A stretch of DNA of 64,000 nucleotides from Cohnella rhizoplanae. GTDB taxonomy: Bacteria; Bacillota; Bacilli; Paenibacillales; Paenibacillaceae. The stretch spans positions 124,001-188,000 of the forward strand of contig NZ_CAOJCN010000012.1 in assembly GCF_948329515.1 (NCBI RefSeq), written 5' to 3'. The translations under genes were made by a program, and so were the position numbers. Every line of letters starts with the position of its first letter. The stretch's first letter is position 1. Below the pieces are notes generated by a model. The model worked only from the letters and a program-made list of their open reading frames with translations, was not told the origin of the DNA and did not search any database. Positions 8,983-17,154 of this stretch are shown here, piece by piece.

Positions 8983-9672
8983 ATGGAACAACGCGCGTAT
9001 ATGCTGCGGGAGATGCCCGAGACCGAAAGGCCCAGAGAACGGATGCAGAGCCTCGGCGCCGCGGCGCTCAGCCATGCCGAGCTGCTCGCGATTCTATTGC
9101 GGACGGGCACGAAAAACGAATCAGCGATCCATCTGGCGCAGCGCATACTGAACGAATGCGGCGGGCTGCGCAGGCTGGCCGAGCGCTCCTGGGAGGAGCT
9201 TACGCACATCAAGGGCATCGGCCCGGCCAAGGCGCTCGAACTCCAGGCCTCGATCGAGCTCGGCCGCCGCATGTCCCGCGCGCGGCTGCCGCAGATGCCG
9301 CGGATCCACCGGCCCCAGGACGCTTCGGAGCTGCTGATGGAGGAGATGCGGCATCTGCGCGAGGAACGGTTCGTATGCCTGTTTCTCGACACCAAGAACC
9401 AGGTGATCGCGATCGAGACGCTGTCCGTCGGTTCGCTCAGCGCCGCCATCGTTCATCCGCGCGAGGTGTACAGGGCGGCCATCCGGCGCAGCAGCGCTTC
9501 CATCATCTGCGCGCACAACCATCCGAGCGGCGATCCGACGCCCAGCGCCGAGGACATCGCGCTCACCAAGCGGCTCGCCGAAGCCGGCACCTTGGTCGGC
9601 ATCGAGCTGCTGGACCATTTGGTAATCGGTGACAATCGCTTTGTAAGTTTGAAGGAACTGGGCTCCTTGTAA
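8983..9672 (+). CDS. radC: RadC-family JAB1/MPN domain protein
   Basis: 229 residues. The N-terminus carries the RPRERM motif and a helix-hairpin-helix region (about residues 40-90, with IKGIGPAKALEL). The C-terminus is a JAB metalloprotease-like domain with HNHPSGDPTPS followed by ED near 178-192, the presumed zinc site. RadC was once linked to DNA repair, but its real role is uncertain. The ATG at 8983 is kept although its ribosome site (AGAGGG) is modest; an ATG at 9001 is an alternative. The last bases of the gene contain the mreB promoter. Confidence 0.9.
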   Translation: MEQRAYMLREMPETERPRERMQSLGAAALSHAELLAILLRTGTKNESAIHLAQRILNECGGLRRLAERSWEELTHIKGIGPAKALELQASIELGRRMSRARLPQMPRIHRPQDASELLMEEMRHLREERFVCLFLDTKNQVIAIETLSVGSLSAAIVHPREVYRAAIRRSSASIICAHNHPSGDPTPSAEDIALTKRLAEAGTLVGIELLDHLVIGDNRFVSLKELGSL

Positions 9673-9678
9673 TATAAT
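9649..9678 (+). promoter_or_regulatory. Sigma-A promoter of the mreB operon
   Basis: TTGAAG (9649-9654) and a perfect TATAAT (9673-9678) are 18 bp apart. The -35 box lies inside the radC 3' end. Confidence 0.7.
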
Positions 9679-9711
9679 AAACAGGATTGTCCCAACAGGA
9701 GGTTACAAAGC

Positions 9712-10737
9712 ATGTTCGGTGGATTCACTAGGGACCTGGGTATCGACCTAGGTACAGCTAACACACTCGTTTACGTAAAAGGAAAAGGCATCGTCGTCAG
9801 GGAGCCTTCGGTGGTCGCCCTTCGTACCGATACAAAAAAGATCGAAGCCGTAGGCGAAGCCGCCAAAAAAATGATCGGACGCACCCCCGGCAACATCCGC
9901 GCCATCCGCCCGATGAAGGACGGCGTCATCGCCGACTTCGACACGACCGCCACGATGATCAAGTACTTTTTGAACCGCGCCCAGAAGCAGCGTTCCTTTC
10001 CCGCGCGCCATCCTAACGTAATGATCTGCGTGCCTTCCGGCATCACCGCCGTCGAGAAGCGCGCGGTCGAAGACGCCGCCAAGCAAGCAGGCGCGCGCGA
10101 CGCCGTCACGATCGAGGAGCCGTTCGCGGCAGCGATCGGCGCCGATCTGCCCGTCTGGGAGCCGACCGGCAGCATGGTCGTCGATATCGGCGGCGGCACG
10201 ACGGAGGTCGCCGTCATCTCGCTTGGCGGCATCGTCACGAGCCGCTCGATCCGCGTGGCCGGCGACGAGATGGACGAAGCCATCATGCAGTACATCAAGC
10301 GTCTCTATAATCTGATGATCGGCGAGCGCACGAGCGAGCAGCTCAAGATGGAGATCGGCTCGGCCATGCCGCTCGACAAGATGGAGTCGATCGAGATCCG
10401 CGGCCGCGATCTGGTCTCCGGTCTCCCCAAGACGCTCGCCATCACGTCGGACGAGATCACCGAGGCGCTGGCCGACACGGTGAACGCGATCGTCGACGCG
10501 GTCAAGGTGACGCTCGAGAAGTGCCCGCCGGAGCTGTCCGCGGATATCATGGACAGAGGCATCGTCCTGACGGGCGGCGGCGGCCTGCTCCGCAATCTGG
10601 ACAAGCTGCTCGCCCGCGAGACCGGCATGCCGGTCATCGTCGCCGAGAATCCGCTCGACTGCGTCGCGATCGGCACGGGCCGCGCGCTCGAGAATATCCA
10701 CTTGTTCAAGTCCAAGGGCTCCTCGCGCGGCCGCTAA
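9712..10737 (+). CDS. mreB: Rod-shape-determining actin homologue MreB
   Basis: Bacterial actin that polymerises at the membrane and guides lateral wall synthesis. 341 residues, the normal size. The first ATP phosphate-binding loop (DLGTANTLVYVKGKG) is at about residues 10-24, VVDIGGGTTEVAVIS near 155 is the second phosphate loop, and the adenosine motif VLTGGGGLLRNL is near 285. GGAGG lies 9 nt before the ATG. It starts the mreB-mreC-mreD-minC-minD run. Confidence 0.97.
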   Translation: MFGGFTRDLGIDLGTANTLVYVKGKGIVVREPSVVALRTDTKKIEAVGEAAKKMIGRTPGNIRAIRPMKDGVIADFDTTATMIKYFLNRAQKQRSFPARHPNVMICVPSGITAVEKRAVEDAAKQAGARDAVTIEEPFAAAIGADLPVWEPTGSMVVDIGGGTTEVAVISLGGIVTSRSIRVAGDEMDEAIMQYIKRLYNLMIGERTSEQLKMEIGSAMPLDKMESIEIRGRDLVSGLPKTLAITSDEITEALADTVNAIVDAVKVTLEKCPPELSADIMDRGIVLTGGGGLLRNLDKLLARETGMPVIVAENPLDCVAIGTGRALENIHLFKSKGSSRGR

Positions 10738-10776
10738 TGCGCGCGGTACCGCCACGAGGCGGCATGTCAGAAGCAG

Positions 10777-11649
10777 GTGATCGTTATTTTTAAATTATTC
10801 GGGACAAAACGTTTATTTATTCTCATGATCGGCTTGATCCTTTTTATCGCCGTCATGGGCTTTACCTTGCGCCGCACCGGCTTGACCTGGCCCGAACGCT
10901 TCGTGAACGACGCGTTCGGGACGGCGCAAGGCGCGTTGTACCGGCCGGTCGGAGCGGTCGCGGGTTTTTTCCGCGACCTCGGCCGGCTTTCCGACGTCTA
11001 CAAGGAGAACGAAGAGCTGCGCCGTACGGTGGCCCAGTATACGCAGGATCAGATACGGTACAATGCGATCGCGAGCGATAACGAGCGTTACAAGAAGGAC
11101 CTGGAATTCAAGCTGCGGCAAGAGCAATTATTCTCTTTAAAGTACGTCACGTCCCAAGTTATCGCGAGCGGCTCCAATCCGTACGACAAGAATATCAAGA
11201 TCGATCTGGGCGCCCAAGACGGCGTCAAGCCCAACATGGCGGTCGTCACGGTGGACGGCCTCGTCGGCCTCGTCAGCAAGGTGTCGGAGTTTACGTCGAC
11301 CGTCATGCCCATCACCGAGCTCGATCCTGCGTCCCCGGATACGATTCAGATATCCGCGACCGTATCGGGCAAGGAGCAGCAGGTATTCGGCATCGTGGAT
11401 TACGACAAGGAAAAAGGCGTCATGCGGATGAGCAAGATCGACGAGAACGCGGACGTCGCCGAGGGCGACACGGTCGTCACGTCCGGCAATGGCGGCGTGC
11501 TGCCAAAGGGCCTCGTGATCGGCAAGGTGCTGACTAACCAGGTCGGCGACTTCGGCCTTACCCATACGGCGACCATCCAGCCTGCGGCCAAGTTCGACCA
11601 CTTGTACGAAGTCTTCGTCGTCATGACGCCGGACCCGGACAAGCCATGA
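10777..11649 (+). CDS. mreC: Rod-shape-determining protein MreC
   Basis: Bitopic partner of MreB that links the inside actin to wall synthases outside. One membrane segment at about residues 12-30, a coiled coil at about 65-110 (KENEELRRTVAQYTQDQ), then the beta-barrel MreC domain. The annotated GTG at 10777 has no convincing upstream ribosome site. The sequence AGGTGATC (10775-10782) looks like the anti-SD partner itself and is ideally placed for an in-frame ATT at 10786, which would give the usual family N-terminus MFKLFG. The true start is therefore uncertain by three residues. The stop overlaps the mreD start (ATGA). Confidence 0.93.
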   Translation: MIVIFKLFGTKRLFILMIGLILFIAVMGFTLRRTGLTWPERFVNDAFGTAQGALYRPVGAVAGFFRDLGRLSDVYKENEELRRTVAQYTQDQIRYNAIASDNERYKKDLEFKLRQEQLFSLKYVTSQVIASGSNPYDKNIKIDLGAQDGVKPNMAVVTVDGLVGLVSKVSEFTSTVMPITELDPASPDTIQISATVSGKEQQVFGIVDYDKEKGVMRMSKIDENADVAEGDTVVTSGNGGVLPKGLVIGKVLTNQVGDFGLTHTATIQPAAKFDHLYEVFVVMTPDPDKP

Positions 11650-12182
11650 CGAGGATCCGCATCAATCGGGCCATCGTGGCTACGCTGATCCTGCTGCTGA
11701 TCCAGACGTCGGTCCTGCCCTGGCTGGTCCCGTCGGCCTGGAGCGGCCGGCTGCTGCTGCATCTTCCGTTCGTCATGACGGTTTTCGTCGCGCTGCTGGG
11801 CGGCCGGCACCGCGCCTTTCTTTTCGGGCTCGGCTTCGGCTGGCTGGAGGACACGCTCTTCTACGGACATATGATCGGCCCTTACGCCTTCGGCATGGCC
11901 CTGATCGGCTACCTGATCGGGCTTGCCTTCGACCGGAGGCTGAATACGCTTGCCTTCGTCCTGCTGCTGGCGGGCGTCGGCAGCGGATTGCTGGACATGC
12001 TCGCGTATTTCATTTACAAGCTGTTCTCCTTGACGCATCTGAGCGCCAGCTTCGTCTTCTACTGGCAAGTGCTGCCGACGCTGCTGCTCCACATGCTGGC
12101 CGTGCTGGCGCTCTACCTGCCGGCAAGGCGCTTCCTCGTCCGGCAGATCGCGTCGCAATCGGAGGAAGCCGACGTTGTCTGA
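11646..12182 (+). CDS. mreD: Rod-shape-determining membrane protein MreD
   Basis: 178 residues and almost entirely hydrophobic, with about five membrane segments (first at 10-30), as expected for the MreD component of the elongasome. It is recognised mainly by its place directly after mreC, with an ATGA stop-start overlap that implies coupled translation, and by its length and topology. The tail after the last segment is short and charged. Confidence 0.88.
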   Translation: MTRIRINRAIVATLILLLIQTSVLPWLVPSAWSGRLLLHLPFVMTVFVALLGGRHRAFLFGLGFGWLEDTLFYGHMIGPYAFGMALIGYLIGLAFDRRLNTLAFVLLLAGVGSGLLDMLAYFIYKLFSLTHLSASFVFYWQVLPTLLLHMLAVLALYLPARRFLVRQIASQSEEADVV

Positions 12183-12224
12183 TCTTCCGCGACGCCGATG
12201 GCGCGAGGAGGCCGGGCAGGCAGG

Positions 12225-12248
12225 AATTCGGTCTTCTATGACCGAATT
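12225..12248 (+). repeat. Perfect 9-bp inverted repeat between mreD and minC
   Basis: AATTCGGTC (12225-12233) and GACCGAATT (12240-12248) form a perfect dyad with a 6-nt spacer, 24 bp before the minC start. No T run follows, so it is not a simple terminator. It could be an operator or an mRNA hairpin. Confidence 0.7.
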
Positions 12249-12272
12249 GGTTAGCAGTAGGAGGGACGAGGC

Positions 12273-12935
12273 GTGAATGTCAAATCGCTAGTGACGATCA
12301 AAGGAGTCATGGACGGACTCGTGTTCCTGCTGGACGACGCCAGCGAACTTGAGACGTTGCTGGACGAGCTCGAGGCCAAGCTGGAGAAGCACGAGCAGCA
12401 GCTCTCCGGACCGATCGTGCACATACAGATCAAGCTCGGAGCCCGTCAGCTTCCGGAACATGACAAGGAACGCATCCGCTCCATTATTCGCAAGCAAGGC
12501 AACTTCGTCGTTCAGTCGATCGAGAGCGATCCGCTTCCCGTCGGGCCGGCCGACTATAGCGCATATAAGGTTGAGACGGTTACGGGCATGGTACGCTCCG
12601 GCCAGACGCTCGAGCACGAAGGCCACCTGCTGCTGCTGGGGGACGTCAACCCGGGGGGCACGGTGCGCAGCACGGGAGACATCTATATTATGGGCGCGCT
12701 GCGCGGGGTCGCGCATGCCGGCTGCGCCGGACACGCGGAGGCCATCATCGCGGCTTCGCTCATGAAGCCGACCCAGCTGCGGATCGCCGAGGTCATCAGC
12801 CGGCCGCCGGACGAATGGGCCAGCAGCGAGCCTTGGATGGAGTACGCTTATCTACAGGACGGCGCCATGCAGATCGACAAGATGGCGCACCTGCATCATA
12901 CCCGCAATCGAGCCTTGCAGGCCAAAGGAGTGTAG
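12273..12935 (+). CDS. minC: Septum site-determining protein MinC
   Basis: Inhibitor of FtsZ assembly that, with MinD, keeps division away from poles. 220 residues. The N-terminal FtsZ-inhibiting domain covers about 1-100. The C-terminal beta-helix (about 108-205) contains the typical GDVNPGGTVRSTGDIYIMGALRG-like rungs that bind MinD; positions 12634-12711 encode this stretch. The start is GTG with GGAGGG 9 nt upstream. minD follows 4 bp later. Confidence 0.95.
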   Translation: MNVKSLVTIKGVMDGLVFLLDDASELETLLDELEAKLEKHEQQLSGPIVHIQIKLGARQLPEHDKERIRSIIRKQGNFVVQSIESDPLPVGPADYSAYKVETVTGMVRSGQTLEHEGHLLLLGDVNPGGTVRSTGDIYIMGALRGVAHAGCAGHAEAIIAASLMKPTQLRIAEVISRPPDEWASSEPWMEYAYLQDGAMQIDKMAHLHHTRNRALQAKGV

Positions 12936-12939
12936 TACG

Positions 12940-13734
12940 ATGGGTGAAGCGATAGTCGTAACGTCGGGCAAGGGCGGCGTCGGCAAGACGACGACATCCG
13001 CGAATGTCGGCACGGCCCTGGCGCTCATGGGCAAAAAGGTATGCATGATTGATACGGACATCGGTCTGCGCAACCTCGACGTCGTCATGGGCCTCGAGAA
13101 CAGGATCATCTACGATCTGATCGACGTAGCCGAAGGCCGCTGCCGGTTGAACCAGGCGCTCGTCAAGGACAAGCGCTTCGACGAGCTATACATGCTGCCG
13201 GCCGCGCAGACCAAGGACAAGAACGACATCTCGCCCGATCAAGTGCGCAAGATCGTCGAGGAATTAAAGCCCGATTTCGATTATGTGATCATCGATTGTC
13301 CGGCCGGCATCGAACAAGGCTTCCGAAACGCGATCGCGGGCGCCGACCACGCCATCGTGGTGACGACGCCGGAGAACGCGGCCGTCCGCGACGCGGACAG
13401 GGTCATCGGCCTGCTGGAGAAGACCAATATTTCCCGGCCCAAACTCGTCATCAACCGGATCCGCCCGAACCTGCTGAAGAGCGGGGATATGCTGGAGGTC
13501 GACGACATCATTCAGGTGCTGGCGATCGATCTGATCGGCATCGTGCCGGACGACGAGGACGTCATTAAGGCGGCGAACCAGGGCGAACCGACCGTCATGA
13601 ATCCGAATTCGCGCGCGGCGATGGCCTATCGCAACGTGGCGCGGCGAATTCTGGGCGAAACGGTGCCGCTCATGCATCTGGACGAGAAAACGGGCGTGTT
13701 CAGGCGCATGCGCAAGTTTCTCGGAATGGGTTGA
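12940..13734 (+). CDS. minD: Septum site-determining ATPase MinD
   Basis: Membrane-associated ParA-type ATPase that recruits MinC to the poles. 264 residues. The deviant Walker A motif GKGGVGKTT spans residues 10-18, DTDIGLRNLD lies at about 40, and VIIDCPAGIEQGF near 115 is Walker B. The C-terminal MRKFLGMG end fits the amphipathic membrane-targeting helix. It is translated directly behind minC. No minE is present, as expected in this lineage, where DivIVA/MinJ-type proteins position the system. Confidence 0.96.
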   Translation: MGEAIVVTSGKGGVGKTTTSANVGTALALMGKKVCMIDTDIGLRNLDVVMGLENRIIYDLIDVAEGRCRLNQALVKDKRFDELYMLPAAQTKDKNDISPDQVRKIVEELKPDFDYVIIDCPAGIEQGFRNAIAGADHAIVVTTPENAAVRDADRVIGLLEKTNISRPKLVINRIRPNLLKSGDMLEVDDIIQVLAIDLIGIVPDDEDVIKAANQGEPTVMNPNSRAAMAYRNVARRILGETVPLMHLDEKTGVFRRMRKFLGMG

Positions 13735-13740
13735 TAAATC

Positions 13741-14889
13741 TTGCTTAACCGACTTAAAAAAATCGATTTAATCATGTTCCTGTGCCTGATCGGACTGATG
13801 GCCGTCAGCGTCCTGCTCGTGCGGAGCGCGACCCACAACGACACGGGCTACTCGGGCAAGGATATTCAGCAATTGATATTCTACGGCGCGGGATTCGTGA
13901 TTATCGTGCTCACGACGCTGTTCGATTACAGGCTGTTGCTCAAGACATGGTACGTCTGGTACGGGCTCGGGCTCGCGCTGCTGGTGGCTGTCTATCTGTT
14001 CGCGCCGCCGATCAACAACGCGCGCAGCTGGTTCGAGCTGCCGGGCGGCATGCTGTTCCAGCCGGCCGAGACCATGAAGATCTTTCTGATCCTCGCCGTC
14101 GCGGTGCTGATGGGCCGGCGGCAGGGCGATCCGCTCTCCATGCGCAGGGACGTCCTGCTCATCGCCGCCGTATCCTTCGTACCGTTCGTGCTCGTCATGA
14201 TTCAGCCCGATCTGGGCAACGCCATGATTTACGTTTTTATCGTGCTCGGCATGCTCTGGATCGGCAACGTGCGTTATACGTACGTCTTGATCGGACTCGT
14301 CGTCGTGGTCGGCGGCCTGATGCTGTTCGTGACGCTGTTCAATTCGTACAACGCCGAGATCAGGGACTACCTTCAGGATCACAACAAAAATCACTGGTAC
14401 GAGCGGATCAACACCTACATTCATCCCGAGGAAGCGTCCGACGACGCGAAGCGGCAGACCGAGTACGCCAAGATCGCGATCGGGTCCGGCGGGCTCGCCG
14501 GCGACGGCTATATGCAAGGCGAATCCAAGAACCGCAAATTCATTCCTTACCCGTACTCGGATTCCATATTCGTGGTCGTCGGGGAGGAATTCGGATTCCA
14601 GGGCGCGGCGGTGCTGCTGCTGTTGTACTTCGTCTTTATTTACCGGATGATCATCATCGCGTACCAATGCGTCGATATCAAAGGCTCGTTCATCATCATC
14701 GGCGTCGCCTCCATGCTGGTGTTCCAGATTTTCCAGAACGTCGGCATGATGATCGGCTTGATGCCGCTCACCGGCATCACGCTGCCATTCGTCAGCTATG
14801 GAGGCACCTCGCTCCTGTTGAATATGCTGTCCATCGGACTCGTATTCAGCATCCGCGCCCATCAGGAGAAGTACACGCTGGACACGTAG
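13741..14889 (+). CDS. rodA: SEDS peptidoglycan glycosyltransferase RodA
   Basis: Polytopic wall polymerase of the RodA/FtsW/SpoVE family; about ten membrane segments in 382 residues. The family signature near the C-terminus (NVGMMIGLMPLTGITLPFVSYGGTS, coded at about 14737-14811) is intact, and the large extracellular loop before it carries ERINTYIHPEE. RodA rather than FtsW is inferred from its place directly behind mreBCD-minCD. The start is TTG at 13741, seven bases after minD; the upstream GGGTTGAT is only a fair ribosome site, but the MLNRLKKID N-terminus fits the family. Confidence 0.92.
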   Translation: MLNRLKKIDLIMFLCLIGLMAVSVLLVRSATHNDTGYSGKDIQQLIFYGAGFVIIVLTTLFDYRLLLKTWYVWYGLGLALLVAVYLFAPPINNARSWFELPGGMLFQPAETMKIFLILAVAVLMGRRQGDPLSMRRDVLLIAAVSFVPFVLVMIQPDLGNAMIYVFIVLGMLWIGNVRYTYVLIGLVVVVGGLMLFVTLFNSYNAEIRDYLQDHNKNHWYERINTYIHPEEASDDAKRQTEYAKIAIGSGGLAGDGYMQGESKNRKFIPYPYSDSIFVVVGEEFGFQGAAVLLLLYFVFIYRMIIIAYQCVDIKGSFIIIGVASMLVFQIFQNVGMMIGLMPLTGITLPFVSYGGTSLLLNMLSIGLVFSIRAHQEKYTLDT

Positions 14890-14999
14890 CGAGTCGTACG
14901 CCCCGGCTCGCCGCATATTGCGTACCAATCATGGTCGCAAGCCGTCTCTCGGCCGTCTGTTACAGACGTCCCGGGGGCGGCTTGTTCGTTTTCCGGAGG

Positions 15000-15027
15000 T
15001 CTATTCCTTGTCCCGCCGCCATATGGT
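15000..15027 (+). promoter_or_regulatory. Possible sigma-E promoter of the spoIVF operon
   Basis: TCTATTC (15000-15006) and CATATGGT (15020-15027) are 13 bp apart and resemble the mother-cell sigma-E pattern. In B. subtilis spoIVFA-spoIVFB is sigma-E dependent. The match is partial. Confidence 0.3.
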
Positions 15028-15058
15028 GATAGAAGTAGAAGGACAAGGAGGGCTCGGC

Positions 15059-16207
15059 ATGGCGAAGAGACCGGACAAGCGGGATGCGGGACGGACGGGG
15101 AGCGGCGCGGGCGGCGCGGCGGTTCCGGGAGGCGGCGTGCCGTCCGCTCCGTACGCGTACAGGCCGTACTCGCCGGAGGAGCTGGAGGCCGATCCCGAGC
15201 TGTGGTGGAAAGAGCGGCAGCGGCAGATGCGCGCGAGCGCGAGTTGGAGCCCGGTCGTCAAGACGCGGAAGCGCGACGAGAAGGATGTCTACCCGCCGGG
15301 GGCAGGGCTGACCTCGGCCTTGCGCGCTGCCGGAGAGCGGACGGTGGGCGATCTGCCGGCGGCGGGCAGCGCGATCCGGCCGGATCGCTACGGCGCAGGC
15401 ACCCCTAGCGGGACGGGCGGCATGCCGGGCGGCATACCGGCGGGTTTGCCTGTGGTCTACGGGGGCGGCGCTCCTATCGCTCCATGGTACGGCGCTCCTG
15501 CCGGCCCGGGCGACGGCATCCGTCCGACCGGACCGGACCATGGCATCCGTCCGCCTGGTCCGGACGGCGGCGGACGAAGCATGCTCTTCCGGCTTCGCCA
15601 AGGCTTCGTCGCGAGGGCGGCCGTCGCCCTGCTGCTGTACGGAGCGGCCTGGGGATGGCTCAAGGCGGATCTGCCCGGCAGCCGGGAAGCCGAGACGTGG
15701 ATGACGCTGGCGGTTACGCAGGATATGGACTTTTCGGCCGCGGAGGCCTGGTACGGCCGCAACTTCGGCGATTCGCCGTCCTTTTTGCCCGTTTTCCGGC
15801 ACGGCATGTCCGAAGCGGAAGAAGTCAGCGCGGAGTGGGACGGGCAAGAGACGCTCGCTCCCGTCCAAGGCTTGGTCGCGGAGACCTTCAAGCAGAACGG
15901 CAGCGGCATCAGGATCGAGGCGGCGGCAGGCAGCATGGTGAGCGCCGTGCACAGCGGCCGGGTGATCCAGGTCACGCGATCGTCCCAAGGCGACGCGACG
16001 ATTCTCGTGCAGCATGCAGGAAGGATCGTCAGCGTATACGGCGGCGTCGGCGACGTGGCGGTCGGGCCGGACGACTGGGTAGAAGCGGGGGGCAAGCTCG
16101 GCGCGCTAGGCGCTGCGACGGACGGCGCGGGCGTCCGGTCGCTTTACTTCGCGATCCGGCTCGGCGACAAGCCGCTCGATCCGCAGGAAGTGATTTCTTT
16201 TGATTAA
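15059..16207 (+). CDS. spoIVFA: Stage IV sporulation protein FA-like (degenerate M23 domain)
   Basis: 382 residues from an ATG at 15059 with GGAGG upstream. The first 175 residues are Gly/Pro/Arg-rich and probably disordered. One membrane segment lies at about 184-200, and a LytM/M23-like beta domain at about 285-375. The usual M23 catalytic HxH is not seen (the matching strand reads VSVYGG), so the domain is probably non-enzymatic. In B. subtilis SpoIVFA, with BofA, holds the protease SpoIVFB inactive in the outer forespore membrane until a forespore signal arrives. The 8-bp overlap with spoIVFB supports this assignment. Confidence 0.85.
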   Translation: MAKRPDKRDAGRTGSGAGGAAVPGGGVPSAPYAYRPYSPEELEADPELWWKERQRQMRASASWSPVVKTRKRDEKDVYPPGAGLTSALRAAGERTVGDLPAAGSAIRPDRYGAGTPSGTGGMPGGIPAGLPVVYGGGAPIAPWYGAPAGPGDGIRPTGPDHGIRPPGPDGGGRSMLFRLRQGFVARAAVALLLYGAAWGWLKADLPGSREAETWMTLAVTQDMDFSAAEAWYGRNFGDSPSFLPVFRHGMSEAEEVSAEWDGQETLAPVQGLVAETFKQNGSGIRIEAAAGSMVSAVHSGRVIQVTRSSQGDATILVQHAGRIVSVYGGVGDVAVGPDDWVEAGGKLGALGAATDGAGVRSLYFAIRLGDKPLDPQEVISFD

Positions 16208-17075
16208 AATCGGGGGGATCGTCTTCCGGTTCCACCCGCTTTTCGTGCTCCTTATGCTGCTCTCGGTGCTGACCGGCCGTTTTCAGGAGATGATTGCTTT
16301 ATTCTTTATCGTATTGCTGCACGAGCTTGCGCATCTGTGGACCGCCCTCCGCTTCGGGTGGCGCGTCCGCGAGGTCAAGCTGCTGCCGTTCGGCGGCGTC
16401 GTCGAGACTGAGGAAGCGGGCTCCGCGCCGGTCCGGGAGGAGGCGCTGGTAGCCGCGGCCGGCCCGTTCTATAACGCGCTGCTCGCTCTGGCCGCCTGGG
16501 GGCTGGGACAGACCGGACTGGTCGACCAGGTATGGGCCGACGACTTCGCGCGGGCGAGCGGCTTGATCGCCGCGTTCAATCTGCTTCCCGCGCTCCCGTT
16601 GGACGGCGGCCGTCTGCTCCAATGCTGGTTAAGCATGCATTTTCCCTACCACCGCACCCTGTTATGGAGCGCCCGGATCAGCCTTCTGTTCAGCGCGCTC
16701 GTCACGCTCGGCGCCTTGTCGCCGCCGCTCTATGGCGGGCTGGTTCATCTCAATCTGCTGGCGATCGGCCTGTTCCTGTTCGCTTCCAATTGGACTTACA
16801 TGCGCAATCTGCCGTTCGTCTTTCTCCGTTTCCTCGTCCGCCGGGCCGAGCGGTCCACGGACCGGATCGACGCGGGCACGCTGGCGCAGCCGATCGTCGT
16901 GTCGAGGCACCGCCAGTTGTCCGAAGTCGTGCGGCTGCTGATGAAGGAGCGCTATCATCTGGTCTATCTCATGGACCATGGGAAAATATCGCGCGTCGTC
17001 CCCGAGGCTCAGATCGTCGACGGCTTTTTGGGCAGCTTGACGGAAGGGAATGCGGATTTTCGCTTTTTCATGTAA
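16200..17075 (+). CDS. spoIVFB: Stage IV sporulation intramembrane metalloprotease SpoIVFB
   Basis: Site-2 protease family (M50) enzyme that, by homology, cleaves pro-sigma-K in the mother cell. 291 residues with about six membrane segments. The zinc motif HELAH is at residues 41-45 and the third-ligand motif PLDGGR carries D135. The last 75 residues form a soluble domain resembling the CBS module seen in the family. The TTG at 16200 overlaps the end of spoIVFA by 8 bp and has AGGAAGTGAT upstream. Translational coupling to its own inhibitor is plausible. Confidence 0.93.
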   Translation: MIKIGGIVFRFHPLFVLLMLLSVLTGRFQEMIALFFIVLLHELAHLWTALRFGWRVREVKLLPFGGVVETEEAGSAPVREEALVAAAGPFYNALLALAAWGLGQTGLVDQVWADDFARASGLIAAFNLLPALPLDGGRLLQCWLSMHFPYHRTLLWSARISLLFSALVTLGALSPPLYGGLVHLNLLAIGLFLFASNWTYMRNLPFVFLRFLVRRAERSTDRIDAGTLAQPIVVSRHRQLSEVVRLLMKERYHLVYLMDHGKISRVVPEAQIVDGFLGSLTEGNADFRFFM

Positions 17076-17154
17076 AATGGGTTAAAACGGCTATCGCCCG
17101 AAGTCCGGAGGCCCGTCCCTCGGGCGGGCAAGGCCGTCCGCCCAGGAGGTAGGA

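Noticed and set aside
10742..10751. GCGGTACCGC palindrome between mreB and mreC
   Set aside because: Short GC palindromes of this kind are expected by chance here, and it is not tied to a promoter or T run.
14947..14992. Hairpin CGTCTG-TTA-CAGACG after rodA as a terminator
   Set aside because: The inner stem is only six pairs and the following tract is broken (GTTCGTTTTC), so a terminator call is not supported.
14918..15058. N-terminal extension of the spoIVFA frame
   Set aside because: No ribosome site stands before the upstream start, whereas the ATG at 15059 has GGAGG at good spacing.
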